DNA of 64,000 nt from Bog-473 sp963756025 (GTDB taxonomy: Bacteria; Actinomycetota; Acidimicrobiia; Acidimicrobiales; RAAP-2), in the NCBI GenBank assembly GCA_963756025.1, contig CAVWMF010000008.1, positions 434,001 through 498,000 on the forward strand. The letters are read 5' to 3'. The position numbers and the translations under genes are program-made. This document shows positions 1-9,795 of this stretch, piece after piece. Under the pieces are notes generated by a model that saw only the letters and a list, made by a program, of their open reading frames with translations, had not been told where the DNA came from and did no database searches. Numbering within the stretch: position 1 is the stretch's first letter; every line of letters starts with the position of its first letter.

Positions 1-296
1 TGCCGGATCCAGGTCAGGAGCGCCGCATCCTCCCGGGCGGCGCGGTTCCCGTTGCCACCGGCGAGGACGAGGGTGTCGATCCCTTTCGGATCGGGGAGGG
101 GAACGGTCGAGAGGCCCACGCCGCTGTCGGACCAGACGGTGCTTCCACCGGTGGAGGCCAGCGATACCCGGTACGCCGCGGCCTTCCCCTGGGCCGCCGC
201 CACCCTGGATGCCCCGGCGAAGACTTCTATCGGCCCTACCGCATCGAGTGGCTGCACCCCGGGGAACGCGATGACCACCACGTGGCGTGTGCGCAT
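1..296 (-). CDS. AraC/GlxA-type regulator, DJ-1/PfpI domain (N-terminal part)
   Basis: The gene runs off the left edge, leaving about 98 residues. From the ATG at 296 the protein begins with a short basic run, then HVVVIAFPGVQPLDAVGPIEVF and later TLVLAGGNG. That is the glutamine-amidotransferase-like (DJ-1/PfpI) sensor domain found at the N-terminus of GlxA/FtrA-type AraC regulators. In that family a C-terminal AraC helix-turn-helix follows, but it lies outside the window. The catalytic nucleophile of PfpI enzymes would also lie outside, so enzyme activity cannot be judged. No frameshift is visible in the part present. A stand-alone DJ-1 family protein is the alternative. Confidence 0.7.
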   Translation of the reverse strand, partial: MRTRHVVVIAFPGVQPLDAVGPIEVFAGASRVAAAQGKAAAYRVSLASTGGSTVWSDSGVGLSTVPLPDPKGIDTLVLAGGNGNRAAREDAALLTWIR

Positions 297-413
297 GCCT
301 CCACAGTGCATGCGCCCGACTGTGGCGTCAATGACAGAGTTCCCACAGATTCGGCCATCCGGATCACTGGAGGGATGACGATCGGAGGGATGCGGCGACC
401 GGCGGTTCCCGGG

Positions 414-816
414 TCAGCTTGGCCGGGACCGGCGGGTGCCGCGGGCGCGCACCCAGGCCAGGACTTCGCCCGGTTCGTCCTCCCGGCCCCGGTCCACGGT
501 CCCGATGAAGATGTCCTCCCGCTCGGTCGAGACGCCGCGGGTCGACCTCGGCCCGCAGGACGTCACCGATGGCGGCCGGCCGGAGATATTCGACCAGCAC
601 CGAGGTGACGATGCCCGAATGCTCCTCGTCGTTGGCCGCGGCGGCCACCGCGGCGCCGGCAACGGCGTAGAAGACGGCGCCGTGCACGGTCCCGTGCGGA
701 TTGGCGTGATGGTCCGTGGTGGTCAGGGTGGCCACGGTGTGGCCCGGGCCACGGCGCTGGACGTCAATGCCGAGGAGGGCGGCGAATGCGTCGTTCTTCG
801 GCCCTGCGGCGGTCAC
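414..816 (-). CDS. PaaI-type hotdog thioesterase, one frameshift
   Basis: A hotdog-fold acyl-CoA thioesterase of about 133 residues. The N-terminal part has the PaaI signature NPHGTVHGAVFYAVAG, in which HG-x-V-H-G-x-x positions the catalytic Asp or Glu helix. The reading frame breaks near 540: removing one C from a CCGCGG run lets EVD continue as RGVSTEREDIFIGTV and then EDEPGEVLAWVRARG, a normal family C-terminus ending at 414. Start is a GTG at 816, only 21 bp after the FrhB-like gene, so the two are probably co-transcribed. In PaaI families the substrate is a hydroxyphenylacetyl- or medium-chain acyl-CoA; the substrate here is unknown. Confidence 0.75.
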
Positions 817-837
817 GCCGTCACGCCGTCGGGGCCG

Positions 838-1975
838 TCACGCCGTCGGGGCGGTCGGTGCCGGCAGGCGGCCCGGCATGGGCACGGCGGTGGCCGGCCA
901 CCGCTTGCGGCTCACCTTGCTCAAGCGGTTGAGCAAGGTCACCGCTCCCGGGTCTTCCTCGATGGGCCGCGTCTCGATGACGCCGCCCGCCTCCATGGCG
1001 TCGAACAGCTCCTCGCCGCGTTCGGTCCGGATGAGCGTCAACGTCCAGTCCCCGAAGGCCCCGATGCCGCCCGTCGAGATGTCGGCGTGTTCGGCCGCGA
1101 AGTCCGGGCAGCTGGTGCATCCCTCCCGGGTCCAGGCGTGCGCCTCTTTGAGCGGGATCTCGTGGTACGCCCCGTCGCGCATCCATACCTGGAACACGCC
1201 CTTGATGTTCATCTTGACGATGTCGGCCCGGTGCAGCCCGTACTTGGCCTCGAAGAGCTCGGGGAAGATGGCGTCGTCGAACGTCTTCGAGCACAGCAGC
1301 CCGATGGAGAGGGTGAAGCGGCGGGCGATCTTGCCGGCCTTGCGGGCCGCCATGACCGGGGGCGCCGAGGCCTGGCATCCCATGCCGACCAGGGCGATGC
1401 GCTCGGCCCCTCCGGCGATCGCATCGGGGTAGGCCAACGGGTTGGCCGAGTAGGTGTAGCGGGAGCCCGAGGTGGCCAGGACGTCCTCCTTGTTCCAGGC
1501 GACCTGGGGGATCGGCCTTCCAGGTCGACCCGTCGCCCTCGAGCCCCGACACGAGCGCGGCGTCGATGAGGTCGTGCTCGAAGGCCCAGATGAGGAGGGC
1601 GGAGACCAGCCCGCCGTCCTGCCCGCAGCCCTGCACCTCGGGATCGGTCGCCCGTGCCAGCACGGTCCGGCGGGCGATGCCCGCCACCTCCTCGTCGGTC
1701 CGGGGCCGCCCGAAGAGATGGTTCTCGATGTCGGGCTCCCAGGTGCGGAAGCGGGGGCAGGCGCGGGTGCAGAGGGTGCACCCCTTCTCGCCGTGGGTGC
1801 AGTTGTCGGGCCCGCCGTCGGTCAGGACGTGGAACGGCTTGTAGTGCCCGTCGGCGTCGTCATAGCCGAGGACGTCGTAGGGGCAGGCGATGACGCAGGC
1901 TGAACAACCGGTGCACAGGCCGGACGTGACGACTTCGGTGAACAGCTCGGCCCATTGTGGTTTTTCGGGTGGCAT
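838..1975 (-). CDS. FrhB-family coenzyme F420 hydrogenase/dehydrogenase beta subunit, one frameshift
   Basis: An iron-sulfur flavoprotein of the FrhB/FpoF family, which moves electrons between F420 or another donor and FeS clusters. The N-terminus has a ferredoxin cluster motif CTGCSACVIACPYDV, then a second Cys set CTHGEKGCTLCTRACP, giving ligands for two 4Fe-4S clusters. Middle and C-terminal FrhB domains follow: GMGCQASAPPV, SIGLLCSKTFDD, and EGCTSCPDFAAEHADIS. A single extra G near 1513 shifts the frame; removing it restores KAIPQVAWNKEDVLATSGSRYTY. It may act in F420 metabolism or as a reductase partner. It is divergent from the glycosylase gene, with 49 bp between the starts. Confidence 0.8.
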
Positions 1976-2024
1976 TTACCCACCATATTCGGCAGAACGG
2001 CCAGCGTCCGGTACCGTCACTGCG

Positions 2025-2823
2025 ATGCCCGAGATCCTGGAAGTCGAGCTGTACCGCGGCCTGGCCGAGAAGGCACTCCTGCGCCCGATCGACAAGGTCT
2101 GGATGGTCGACGCCCGCTACGGGCGGGGCGGCACCACGCCGCGGGGGTTGCAGCGTGCGCTGGGCGGCCACATGTTCACCGAGGCGCGGCGGCGCGGGAA
2201 GCTCATGCTCCTCGATTCCGGCGACGGTCCGACGCTCGGTGTCCGTTTCGGCATGACCGGCGGACTCGTGGTCGACGGGGACGAGGCGCTCGACCGGCTG
2301 CTCTACGGCCCGGGCGTCTTCGGCGACAAGTGGGTGCGGGCCCGTGTGACCTTCGCCGACGGGGGGCATCTCCTGCTGCATGATCCCCGCCGCTTCGGTT
2401 CGCTCGAGTTGATGCCCGACGAAGGCCGGCTCGGACCCGATGCGCTCTCAGTGACCTTGGCCGAGCTCAGGGCGGCCCTGGCGAGCAACCCGGCGCGGGC
2501 GGGCGCAGCGGCCCCCCTCAAGGCGCGCCTGATGGATCAGGAGCGACTGGCCGGCATCGGGAACCTCCTCGCCGACGAGATCTTGTGGCGGGCCGGTCTC
2601 GACCCGCAGCGACGGGACCCGCTCAGTGACGCTGAACTCCGCACCCTGCACAAGGCCCTGCGCGCCACCCTGCGCCAGCTCGGGCGCCGGGGAGGATCGC
2701 ACATGGGCGAGCTCATGGAGGAGCGGCACGCCGGGCGGGCGCTGCCCCAAGGACGGCACGGAGTTGCGCACCGCCACGGTCGGTGGGCGGACGACGTGGT
2801 GGTGCCCGCAGCACCAGCAGTAA
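2025..2823 (+). CDS. Fpg/Nei family DNA glycosylase, frameshift before zinc finger
   Basis: Base-excision repair glycosylase/AP lyase of about 265 residues. MPEILEVE at the start gives the catalytic Pro2 and Glu3 of this family. RRGKLMLL carries the conserved lysine, and MDQERLAGIGNLLADEILW (near residues 170-190) is the helix-two-turn-helix. The expected C-terminal zinc finger, with CPKDGT then GRTTWWCPQHQQ, is present but one frame away: an extra G near 2743 in a GGGCGGGCG run shifts the frame. Without it the finger joins the rest of the protein and ends at the TAA at 2821. The finger seems to have two visible Cys residues, the second pair being C and H. Fpg and actinobacterial Nei are hard to separate by eye. 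Confidence 0.85.
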
Positions 2824-2832
2824 GCGGTGCGG

Positions 2833-3300
2833 TCAGACCTCGGAGATCGCCTCGAGCACCTTCGCCGCATGCCCGTCGGCCCGGACGTGTGACCAGACCC
2901 GTTGGATCTTGCCGTTCGGGCCGACCAGGAAGGTGGAACGGATGGTGCCGACGGTCTTCTTGCCGTACATCGTCTTTTCACCCCATGCCCCGTACTTCTC
3001 CATCACCTTCTTGTCCGAGTCGGTGAGGAGAGGGAACTTGAGCTTGTACTTGGTGCGGAATTTCGTGTGCTTCTCCGCCCCGTCGGGGGAGATGCCGAGG
3101 ACGGCGACACCCGCTTTTTCGAATGTCTTGAGGTTGTCGTTGAACTGGCACGCCTCTTTGGTACACCCGGGTGTGTCGTCGGCCGGGTAGAAGTAGACGA
3201 TCACCTGCTGGCCCTTGAAATCGGACAATTTGACCGGCTTGCCGTCCTGGTCAGGAAGCGTGAATGCGGGTGCCACCGCACCTGCTTCGAGTTTCGCCAT
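2833..3300 (-). CDS. bcp: Thioredoxin-dependent peroxiredoxin, BCP type
   Basis: A 155-residue cytosolic peroxiredoxin that reduces hydrogen peroxide and organic peroxides using thioredoxin. The sequence shows FYPADDTPGCTKEACQF, in which the first Cys (about residue 46) is the peroxidatic Cys and the second, five residues on, is the resolving Cys of the BCP/PrxQ class. Length matches the family. An AAAGGAGGAAGG ribosome binding site lies 4-8 bases before the ATG at 3300, which decides the start. This is one of the very few intact reading frames in the first 19.7 kb. It converges with the glycosylase gene, leaving 9 bp between them. Confidence 0.93.
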   Translation of the reverse strand: MAKLEAGAVAPAFTLPDQDGKPVKLSDFKGQQVIVYFYPADDTPGCTKEACQFNDNLKTFEKAGVAVLGISPDGAEKHTKFRTKYKLKFPLLTDSDKKVMEKYGAWGEKTMYGKKTVGTIRSTFLVGPNGKIQRVWSHVRADGHAAKVLEAISEV

Positions 3301-3479
3301 CGACCTTCCTCCTTTGACTCCGTGAGCGAGCGCACACCATTGCACAGCTAAAACGCAGGAGATGCCTTCCGTACTGGTACAATAGAGGTGCGACCACCGG
3401 CAAGGGGCTGGTGAGTCGGGGCCGTTTCCTCCTCCTCTGGTTGGCGCAGGGTCCCGCCGCTCAACAGAGAGAGCGAGAT

Positions 3480-4768
3480 ATGACAATTCAGGCTTTGACC
3501 GGCGCGGGCGCCGATTTACCCGACGAGGGGACCCAGTCCTCTGCGGATGACACGTACGAAACGGCTCGGACATTCGAGTCCCTGGGAGTTTCCGAAGAAC
3601 TGACCAAAGCGCTGGCCGATCAAGGGATCGTCAGCGCTTTTCCAATTCAGGCCCTGACCATCGCCGATGCCCTGGCGGGCCGCGACGTGTGCGGCAAGGC
3701 CAAAACCGGGTCCGGCAAGACGCTGGCCTTCGGGGTGCCCGCTCCTGCAGCGCACCAAGGCGACCAGGGACGCCCAGGGTTCGGGTCATGGTCCGCGCAC
3801 GACCGGCGAAGCCCCTGGCCCTGGTGCTCCTGCCCACCCGCGAACTGGCCGTGCAGGTGCACGACGTGCTGGCTCCGCTGGCCAAGACCCTGGGCCTGCG
3901 GGCCGTCGCCGTCTATGGCGGCGCCGACATCGACCGCCAGGTGGCGAAGTTGCAGAAGGGTGTGGATGTGATCATCGCGACGCCCGGGCGCCTCATCGAC
4001 CTGGGTGATCGGGGAGAGATCTCCGTGGCGCAGCTCGAGACCCTGGTCCTCGACGAGGCGGACCGGATGGCCGACATGGGATTCATGCCCCAGGTGGAGT
4101 GGGTGCTCCGCCGCCTGGAGACGCCGCATCAGACGCTTCTCTTCTCGGCCACGCTCGACGGTGCCGTCGATCGCCTGGTGCAGCGCTACCTCACCGAGCC
4201 GGTCTTTCACGAGGTGTCGTCCTCGACGCAGACGGTGACACTCATGGAGCACCGGTTCATTCAGGTGCACCAGATGGACAAGGTGAAAGTGGCCGCAGCC
4301 ATCGCCCGTTCGCAGGAGAAGACGCTCTTCTTCGTCCGCACCAAGCGGGGGGCGGACCGGCTCGTCGAGAACCTGGAAAAGGAAGGGCTCCACGCCGCCG
4401 CCATCCATGGTGACCTCCGGCAGGCGAACCGTGAGCGTGCGTTGGCCGATTTCTCCGGGGGCAAGCTGCCCATCCTGGTGGCGACCGACGTCGCCGCCCG
4501 TGGCCTGCACATCGAGGCCGTCGACGGCGTCATCCACTGGGACCCCCCGGAGGACCACAAGGCGTACCTGCACCGTTCGGGGCGGACGGCGCGGGCAGGA
4601 AAGGCCGGCATCGTGGTGAGCCTCACGTTGTGGAACCAGCTCGTCGAGGTGGAGGTCATCCAGCGCCGGCTCGGCCTGCGCATTCCCATCGTCGAGATGT
4701 TCTCCAACGACCCGCGTCTGGCCAACCTGGCCGAATGGACGCCTCTGCCCGAAGAGGGCGTGCTCTGA
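3480..4768 (+). CDS. DEAD-box ATP-dependent RNA helicase, two frameshifts
   Basis: RNA helicase of about 428 residues. Visible motifs in order: Q motif FESLGVSEEL with PIQ, motif I KAKTGSGKT, motif Ia PTRELA, motif Ib TPGRLIDL, motif II VLDEADRM (DEAD), motif III SATL, motif V ARGLHIEAV with DVAARG, and motif VI HRSGRTARAGK. Two extra bases, near 3742 and 3775, break the reading frame just after motif I; correcting both restores VPLLQRTK and then KPLALVLLPTREL. No long basic C-terminal tail is present, so it is a short DEAD-box protein of the RhlE/CsdA type rather than a long DeaD. The stop overlaps the likely start of the next gene. Confidence 0.88.
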
Positions 4769-5511
4769 GCGACGGCATTGCGATCGACACCTGGACGCCC
4801 GATGACGGGGTCCGGCGTGTGCTGGTCGTGACGGCGCACCCCGACGATGTCGACTTCGGCATGGCGGGCACGGTGGCCACCTTCACCAAGGCCGGCCTCG
4901 AGGTCACGTACTGCATCGCCACCAACGGGGACGCCGGTGGATCGGATCGCTCGGTGTCCCGCCCGGACATGGTGGGCATTCGCCAACGTGAGCAGCGTGC
5001 CGCGGCGGCCGAGGTCGGGGTGAGCGACGTCCGCTTCTTGGGGCACCCCGACGGGCGTCTGCAGCCGACCATCGAGTTGCGTCGTGACATCAGCCGCGTG
5101 ATCCGACAGGTCAAGCCCGAGCGGGTGCTGACCCAGTCACCCGAGCGGCGATGGGACTTCATTTTCGCCAGCCATCCCGACCACCTCGCGGTGGGCGAGG
5201 CGGCGGTCTGCGCGGTCTATCCCGATGCGCGCAATCCCTTCGCGCACACCGAGCTCCTCGAACAGGAGGGGCTCGAACCGTGGACGGTCAACGAGCTCTG
5301 GATCGGGGGCGTCCCCGCCGCCAACATGGCCGTCGAGACCACTTCGACGATCGAGCGCAAGGTGGCGGCGCTGCTCCGCCACGAAAGCCAGATCGGCGAC
5401 CCGGCCGGAGTGACCCAGCGGGTCATGGACAGCGGGCGCGCCGCAGGGAAAGAGGCCGGGCTCCCCGAAGGCGCAGCGGCCGAGCTGTTCCGGGTCACCC
5501 GCATTCCCTGA
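4765..5511 (+). CDS. PIG-L (LmbE) family zinc deacetylase
   Basis: A de-N-acetylase of the PIG-L/LmbE family, about 248 residues. Zinc ligands are visible: VTAHPDDVDFGMAGT (the AHPDD motif) near the N-terminus and SHPDHLAVGEA around residue 135. In Actinobacteria this family includes mycothiol GlcNAc-inositol deacetylase (MshB) and conjugate amidase (Mca), as well as unrelated deacetylases; this protein is shorter than MshB and is not assigned. There is no ATG near the start. I placed it at a CTG (4765) overlapping the helicase stop; a GTG at 4819, just before VLVVTAHPDD, is the alternative. It is intact, unlike its neighbours. Confidence 0.8.
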   Translation: MSDGIAIDTWTPDDGVRRVLVVTAHPDDVDFGMAGTVATFTKAGLEVTYCIATNGDAGGSDRSVSRPDMVGIRQREQRAAAAEVGVSDVRFLGHPDGRLQPTIELRRDISRVIRQVKPERVLTQSPERRWDFIFASHPDHLAVGEAAVCAVYPDARNPFAHTELLEQEGLEPWTVNELWIGGVPAANMAVETTSTIERKVAALLRHESQIGDPAGVTQRVMDSGRAAGKEAGLPEGAAAELFRVTRIP

Positions 5512-5536
5512 CCGAGAGCGTGGGCGCCTTCTCGGA

Positions 5537-8251
5537 TCAGCCGGCCAACTGCCGCAGGACGTAACGCAGGATGCCACCGTGGCGGAAGTACTCGGCCTCC
5601 ATGGGGGTGTCGATGCGCACCACGACCCGGAACTCGGTCGTCGAGCCGTCGTCGGCGGTGGCGACCACGGTGAGCTCCTTGGGGAGCTCACCTGCGTTGA
5701 GTGCCTCGATCCCGGCGACGGAGAACGTCTCGGTACCGGTGAGCGCGAGGCCCTCGGCCGAGTCGCCCTTGTAGAACTGCAGCGGGATCACGCCCATGCC
5801 GACCAGGTTGGAGCGGTGGATGCGCTCGTAGCTCTGGGCGATGACCGCCCGCACGCCCAACAGGGCGGTGCCTTTGGCGGCCCAGTCCCGGCTGGACCCG
5901 GTGCCGTACTCACGGCCGGCGAGCACGATCAGCGGCACCCCTTCGGTGGCGTACTGCATGGCGGCCTCGTAAATCGACGTCTCGGTGCCCTCGGGAAGGT
6001 GCAACGTGTACCCGCCCTCGGTCCCGGGGGCGAGGCGATTGCGGAGCCGGACGTTGGCGAACGTGCCGCGCATCATCACCTCGTGGTTGCCGCGCCGGGC
6101 GCCGTAGGAGTTGAAGTCGTGGCGTGGGACCCCGTGCTCGGCCAGGTACCGCCCGGCCGGCGTGTCGGGCCCGATGGACCCGGCCGGCGAGATGTGGTCG
6201 GTGGTGACGCTGTCGCCCACCATGGCCAGCACCCGCGCCCCCTCGATGTCGGTGACGGGCAGCGGTGTCATGGTCATGCCCTCGAAGAACGGCGGGTTCT
6301 TCACATAGGTCGAGTCGTCCTGCCAGGAGAACGTCTCCCCCTCGGCCACCGGCACCTGCTGCCAGTACTCGTCACCCTCGAAGACGGCGCCGTAACGGGC
6401 GCGGAACATTTCCGAGGTCAATGAGGCCCTGATGGCCTCGCTGACCTGCTGCTCGCTCGGCCAGATGTCGGAGAGGAACACCGGCTTCCCCTCGGCGTCC
6501 TCCCCGAGGGGGTCGGTCGTCAGGTCGATGTCCATGGTGCCGGCCAGGGCGTAGGCCACGACGAGCGGCGGCGAGGCGAGGTAGTTCATACGGACGTCGG
6601 GATGGATGCGGCCCTCGAAGTTCCGGTTGCCCGAGAGCACGGATACCACCGACAGGTCGTCAGCTGTGGACGAGGTCGCTCACCCCGTTCAGCAGCGGGC
6701 CCGAGTTGCCGATGCACGTGGTGCATCCGAAGCCGACGAGGAAGAAGCCCAACTGTTCGAGGGGCTCCACGAGCTCTGCCCGCTCGAGGTAGTCCATGAC
6801 GACCCGGGAGCCGGGGGCCAACGAGGTCTTCACCCAGGGCTTGGCCCGGAGGCCCCGCTCGACCGCCTTCTTGGCCAGCAGCCCGGCGCCGACCATCACC
6901 TGGGGGTTCGACGTGTTCGTGCAGCTCGTGATGGCCGCCACGACGACGTCGCCGTCGGCCAGCGCATGATGCGGCGCCGCCTGCTGGCGCATCGGCGGAG
7001 GAGCGCGGTGGCCGGTCCAGGGCCACCCTGAACGCAGCGCCGGCGCCGGCCAGCGCCACCCGGTCCTGGGGACGGGACGGCCCGGCCAAGGAGGGCTCGA
7101 CGTCGGCCAGGTCGAGGTGTGGCGTACTCGGAGAACACCGGCTCCACGCCATCGGCGGTGTGCCAGAGGCCCTGCTCCTTGGCGTAGGCCTCGACCAGCG
7201 CCAGCTGCTCTTCGTCGCGTCCGGAGAAACGCATGTAGTCGATGGTGACCTGGTCGATGGGGAACATGGTGCACGTGGCCCCGTACTCGGGGCTCATGTT
7301 GCCGATGGTGGCGCGCGTCTCGAGTGGGAGCGCGGCCACGCCCGGCCCGTAGCATTCGACGAAGGCGCCGACGACGCCGTGGCGGCGCAGCAGCTCGGTG
7401 ACCGTGAGCACGACGTCGGTCGCCGTCGTCCCGGGCCGGAGCTCGCCGGAGATGCGCAGGCCGACCACCGGAGGCAGCAGCATGGAGAGAGGCTGCCCGA
7501 GCATGGCGGCCTCGGCCTCGATGCCGCCGACACCCCAACCGAGGACGCCCAGGCCGTTGACCATGGTGGTGTGCGAATCCGTGCCGACCAGCGTGTCGCA
7601 GAAGGCCCGGCCGTCGGGCGTGCCGAAGACCACGCGGGACAGGTATTCGAGGTTCACCTGATGGCAGATGCCGGTGCCCGGGGGCACGGCGCGGAACCCG
7701 TCGAAGGCACCCTGGGCCCAGCGGAGGAGCTTGTAGCGCTCGATGTTGCGCTCGTACTCGATGGACACGTTGCGGTCGTACGCCGAGGCATCGCCCGAGC
7801 TCTCCACGATCACCGAGTGGTCGATGACCAGCTCGACCGGCACGAGCGGGTTGACCTGTGCCGCATTGCCGCCGAGGCGTGCCAGGGCATCACGCATGGC
7901 CGCAAGATCGACGACACCCGGCACACCCGTGAAGTCCTGCATGAGGACCCGCTCGGGCGTGAGGGCGATCTCGTGCGCCGCATCGCCGGCCCCCTGCCCA
8001 TGGGCCTCGGGATTGGCGCCCCAGGCGGCCACCGCCACGATGTCGTCGGCCGACACGTGGGGCGAGTCCTCGTGTCGGAGCAGGTTCTCGAGGATCACCT
8101 TGATCGAGTACGGGAGCCGGCTGACGTCGTGCTCTTGGGTGAGGGCCGGCGCCCTGAGGGAGAAGATCTCGTACTCGCGGCCGTTGACCGCGAGCGTGGA
8201 CCGGGCGCCGAAGCTGTCGGGGTGTGTTGCAGCAGGGGATCGTGAGGCCAT
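5537..8251 (-). CDS. acnA: Aconitate hydratase (AcnA type), three frameshifts
   Basis: TCA-cycle enzyme converting citrate to isocitrate. The span equals 905 codons, matching the roughly 900-residue IRP/AcnA family. Seen in order: LPYSIKVILENLLR, DFTGVPGVVDLAAMRDA, GTDSHTTMVNGLGVLGWGVGG, the first cluster cysteine in AITSCTNTSNP, the second and third in GFGCTTCIGNSGPL, then SVLSGNRNFEGRIHP and the swivel domain with DFNSYGARRGNHEVMMRG and REYGTGSSRDWAAKG. Indels near 6662, 7010 and 7118 break the frame; removing one base at 6662 turns a premature TGA into VHSDDLSVVSVLSG. An essential enzyme with three separate lesions points to sequence error rather than decay. Confidence 0.92.
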
Positions 8252-8346
8252 CCCCCCATTCTGTCCTGCCGCAGCGGCGCGCACCCCATCCGAACCCGTG
8301 CGGGGGGTGTCGTTTGCGGTCCGTGTGATGTGGGCAGAATGGGGGG

Positions 8347-9746
8347 ATGGGTCAGCGTGTCGGTGCCACCCTCCGCCGCGCCTGTTTTTGGGTGCTGGCC
8401 CTCGTTCCGCTGGCGTCCGCGCTGACGGTGACGTCGACCGTGGCGTCCGGGCCGGCGGGTGCCGTCCCGCTGGTGGCGCACGCCTACGCCGGCGGCGGCA
8501 TGATCGGGTTCGGTTCCGTGGCGTTGGGTGCCCCGGACATGCCGCAACCCCTCGATTCGCCCGTCGAGGTCGGCGCGGCCACCCCCGACGGGAAGGGTTA
8601 CTGGCTGGCCAGTGCCGACGGCGGGGTCTTCACGGCGGGCGATGCCCCCTTCGAGGGCTCACTGGGTGCCACGCCGCTGCAGGGCCCGATTGTGGCCATG
8701 GCGGCCACCCCCGACGGCAAGGGCTACTGGCTGGCCGCGCTGGACGGCGGGGTCTTCACCTTCGGCGACGCGGGGTTCTTCGGCAGCATGGGTGCGACCA
8801 GGCTCAACCAGCCGATCGTGGGGATGGCGGCCACCCCCGACGGCAAGGGCTACTGGTTGGTGGCGGCGGACGGCGGCATCTTCTCCTTCGGCGACGCCCG
8901 CTTCTTCGGCAGCACGGGAGGCATCGTGTTGAACGAGCCCATCACCGCCATGGCGGCCACCCCCGACGGGTTGGGGTACTGGATGGTGGCGGCGGACGGC
9001 GGCATCTTCACCTTCGGCGATGCCGGCTTCTTCGGGTCGTGGGCCAACCAGAATCTCCCGGACGCGGTGATCGGGATTCTGCCCACCCCCGACGGCGGCG
9101 GCTACTCGATCGCCACGACGGACGGCGTGGTGCTCGGTCTCGGGGACGCGCAGGTCTTCGGGAGCCTGACGCTGAACCCGGACGCCACGCCGGTCTCGGC
9201 CATCATCGGCAACGGGTCCGGCACCGGGTACTGGCTCCTCGACCCCGACGCCTGGAGCTATTCGTTCACCACGCCACGCCGGAGGGGAGCTTCCCGGGCT
9301 CGGCCGCGATTGTGGCGACGGCCGCCTCCCAGGTCGCTCCCGATCCGAAAACCGGTTACCTGTGCAACCCGTACGGCCCGTGCGAGGAGTGGTGCGCCCT
9401 CTTCGCCACCTGGGTCTGGCGCCACGTCGGCATCCCGATTCCCTCCTATGCCTTCACCGGCGACATCTACGACTGGGCCGCCTTCCACGGAGAGCTCCTC
9501 CCGCCGACCGCGACGCCCGATCCGGGCGATGCCGTTCTCTTCGGCACCGGGCCGCAGACCGTTTCGACATCGGTGCATGTGGGCATCGTGGCGCAGGTGT
9601 GGCCCGACGGCGCCATCGACACGGTCGAGGGAAATGCGGGACCGGGACGGACCGGCTGGCTCTCGGTCATCGTCAACGGTCCCTTCCTGCCGGCTGATTC
9701 ACTCTCCTACAACGGCATGGGGATTTACGCCTACGCGCGTCCCTGA
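8347..9746 (+). CDS. Secreted glycine-rich repeat protein with C-terminal CHAP-like domain, one frameshift
   Basis: An N-terminal signal peptide (basic start, hydrophobic core WVLALVPLASAL, then AGA) is followed by about five repeats of roughly 50 residues with the core ATPDGKGYWLVAADGGIF and FGDAxFFGS. From memory this repeat is strongly enriched in Acidimicrobiia surface proteins and probably folds as a propeller-like or beta-rich structure. After a frame break near 9275, the second frame gives CNPYGPCEEWCALFATWVW and then SVHVGIVAQVW and DTVEGN. That is the Cys/His layout of a CHAP or NlpC/P60-like amidohydrolase acting on peptidoglycan. The break is one base lost or two gained in ACGCCACGCCGG. 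The job is inferred to be cell-wall remodelling or cell separation. Confidence 0.72.
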
Positions 9747-9795
9747 GCGACACGCCGCTGCAGGAGATGCGGCTCCGTAGGTGCGACAATGGGGG

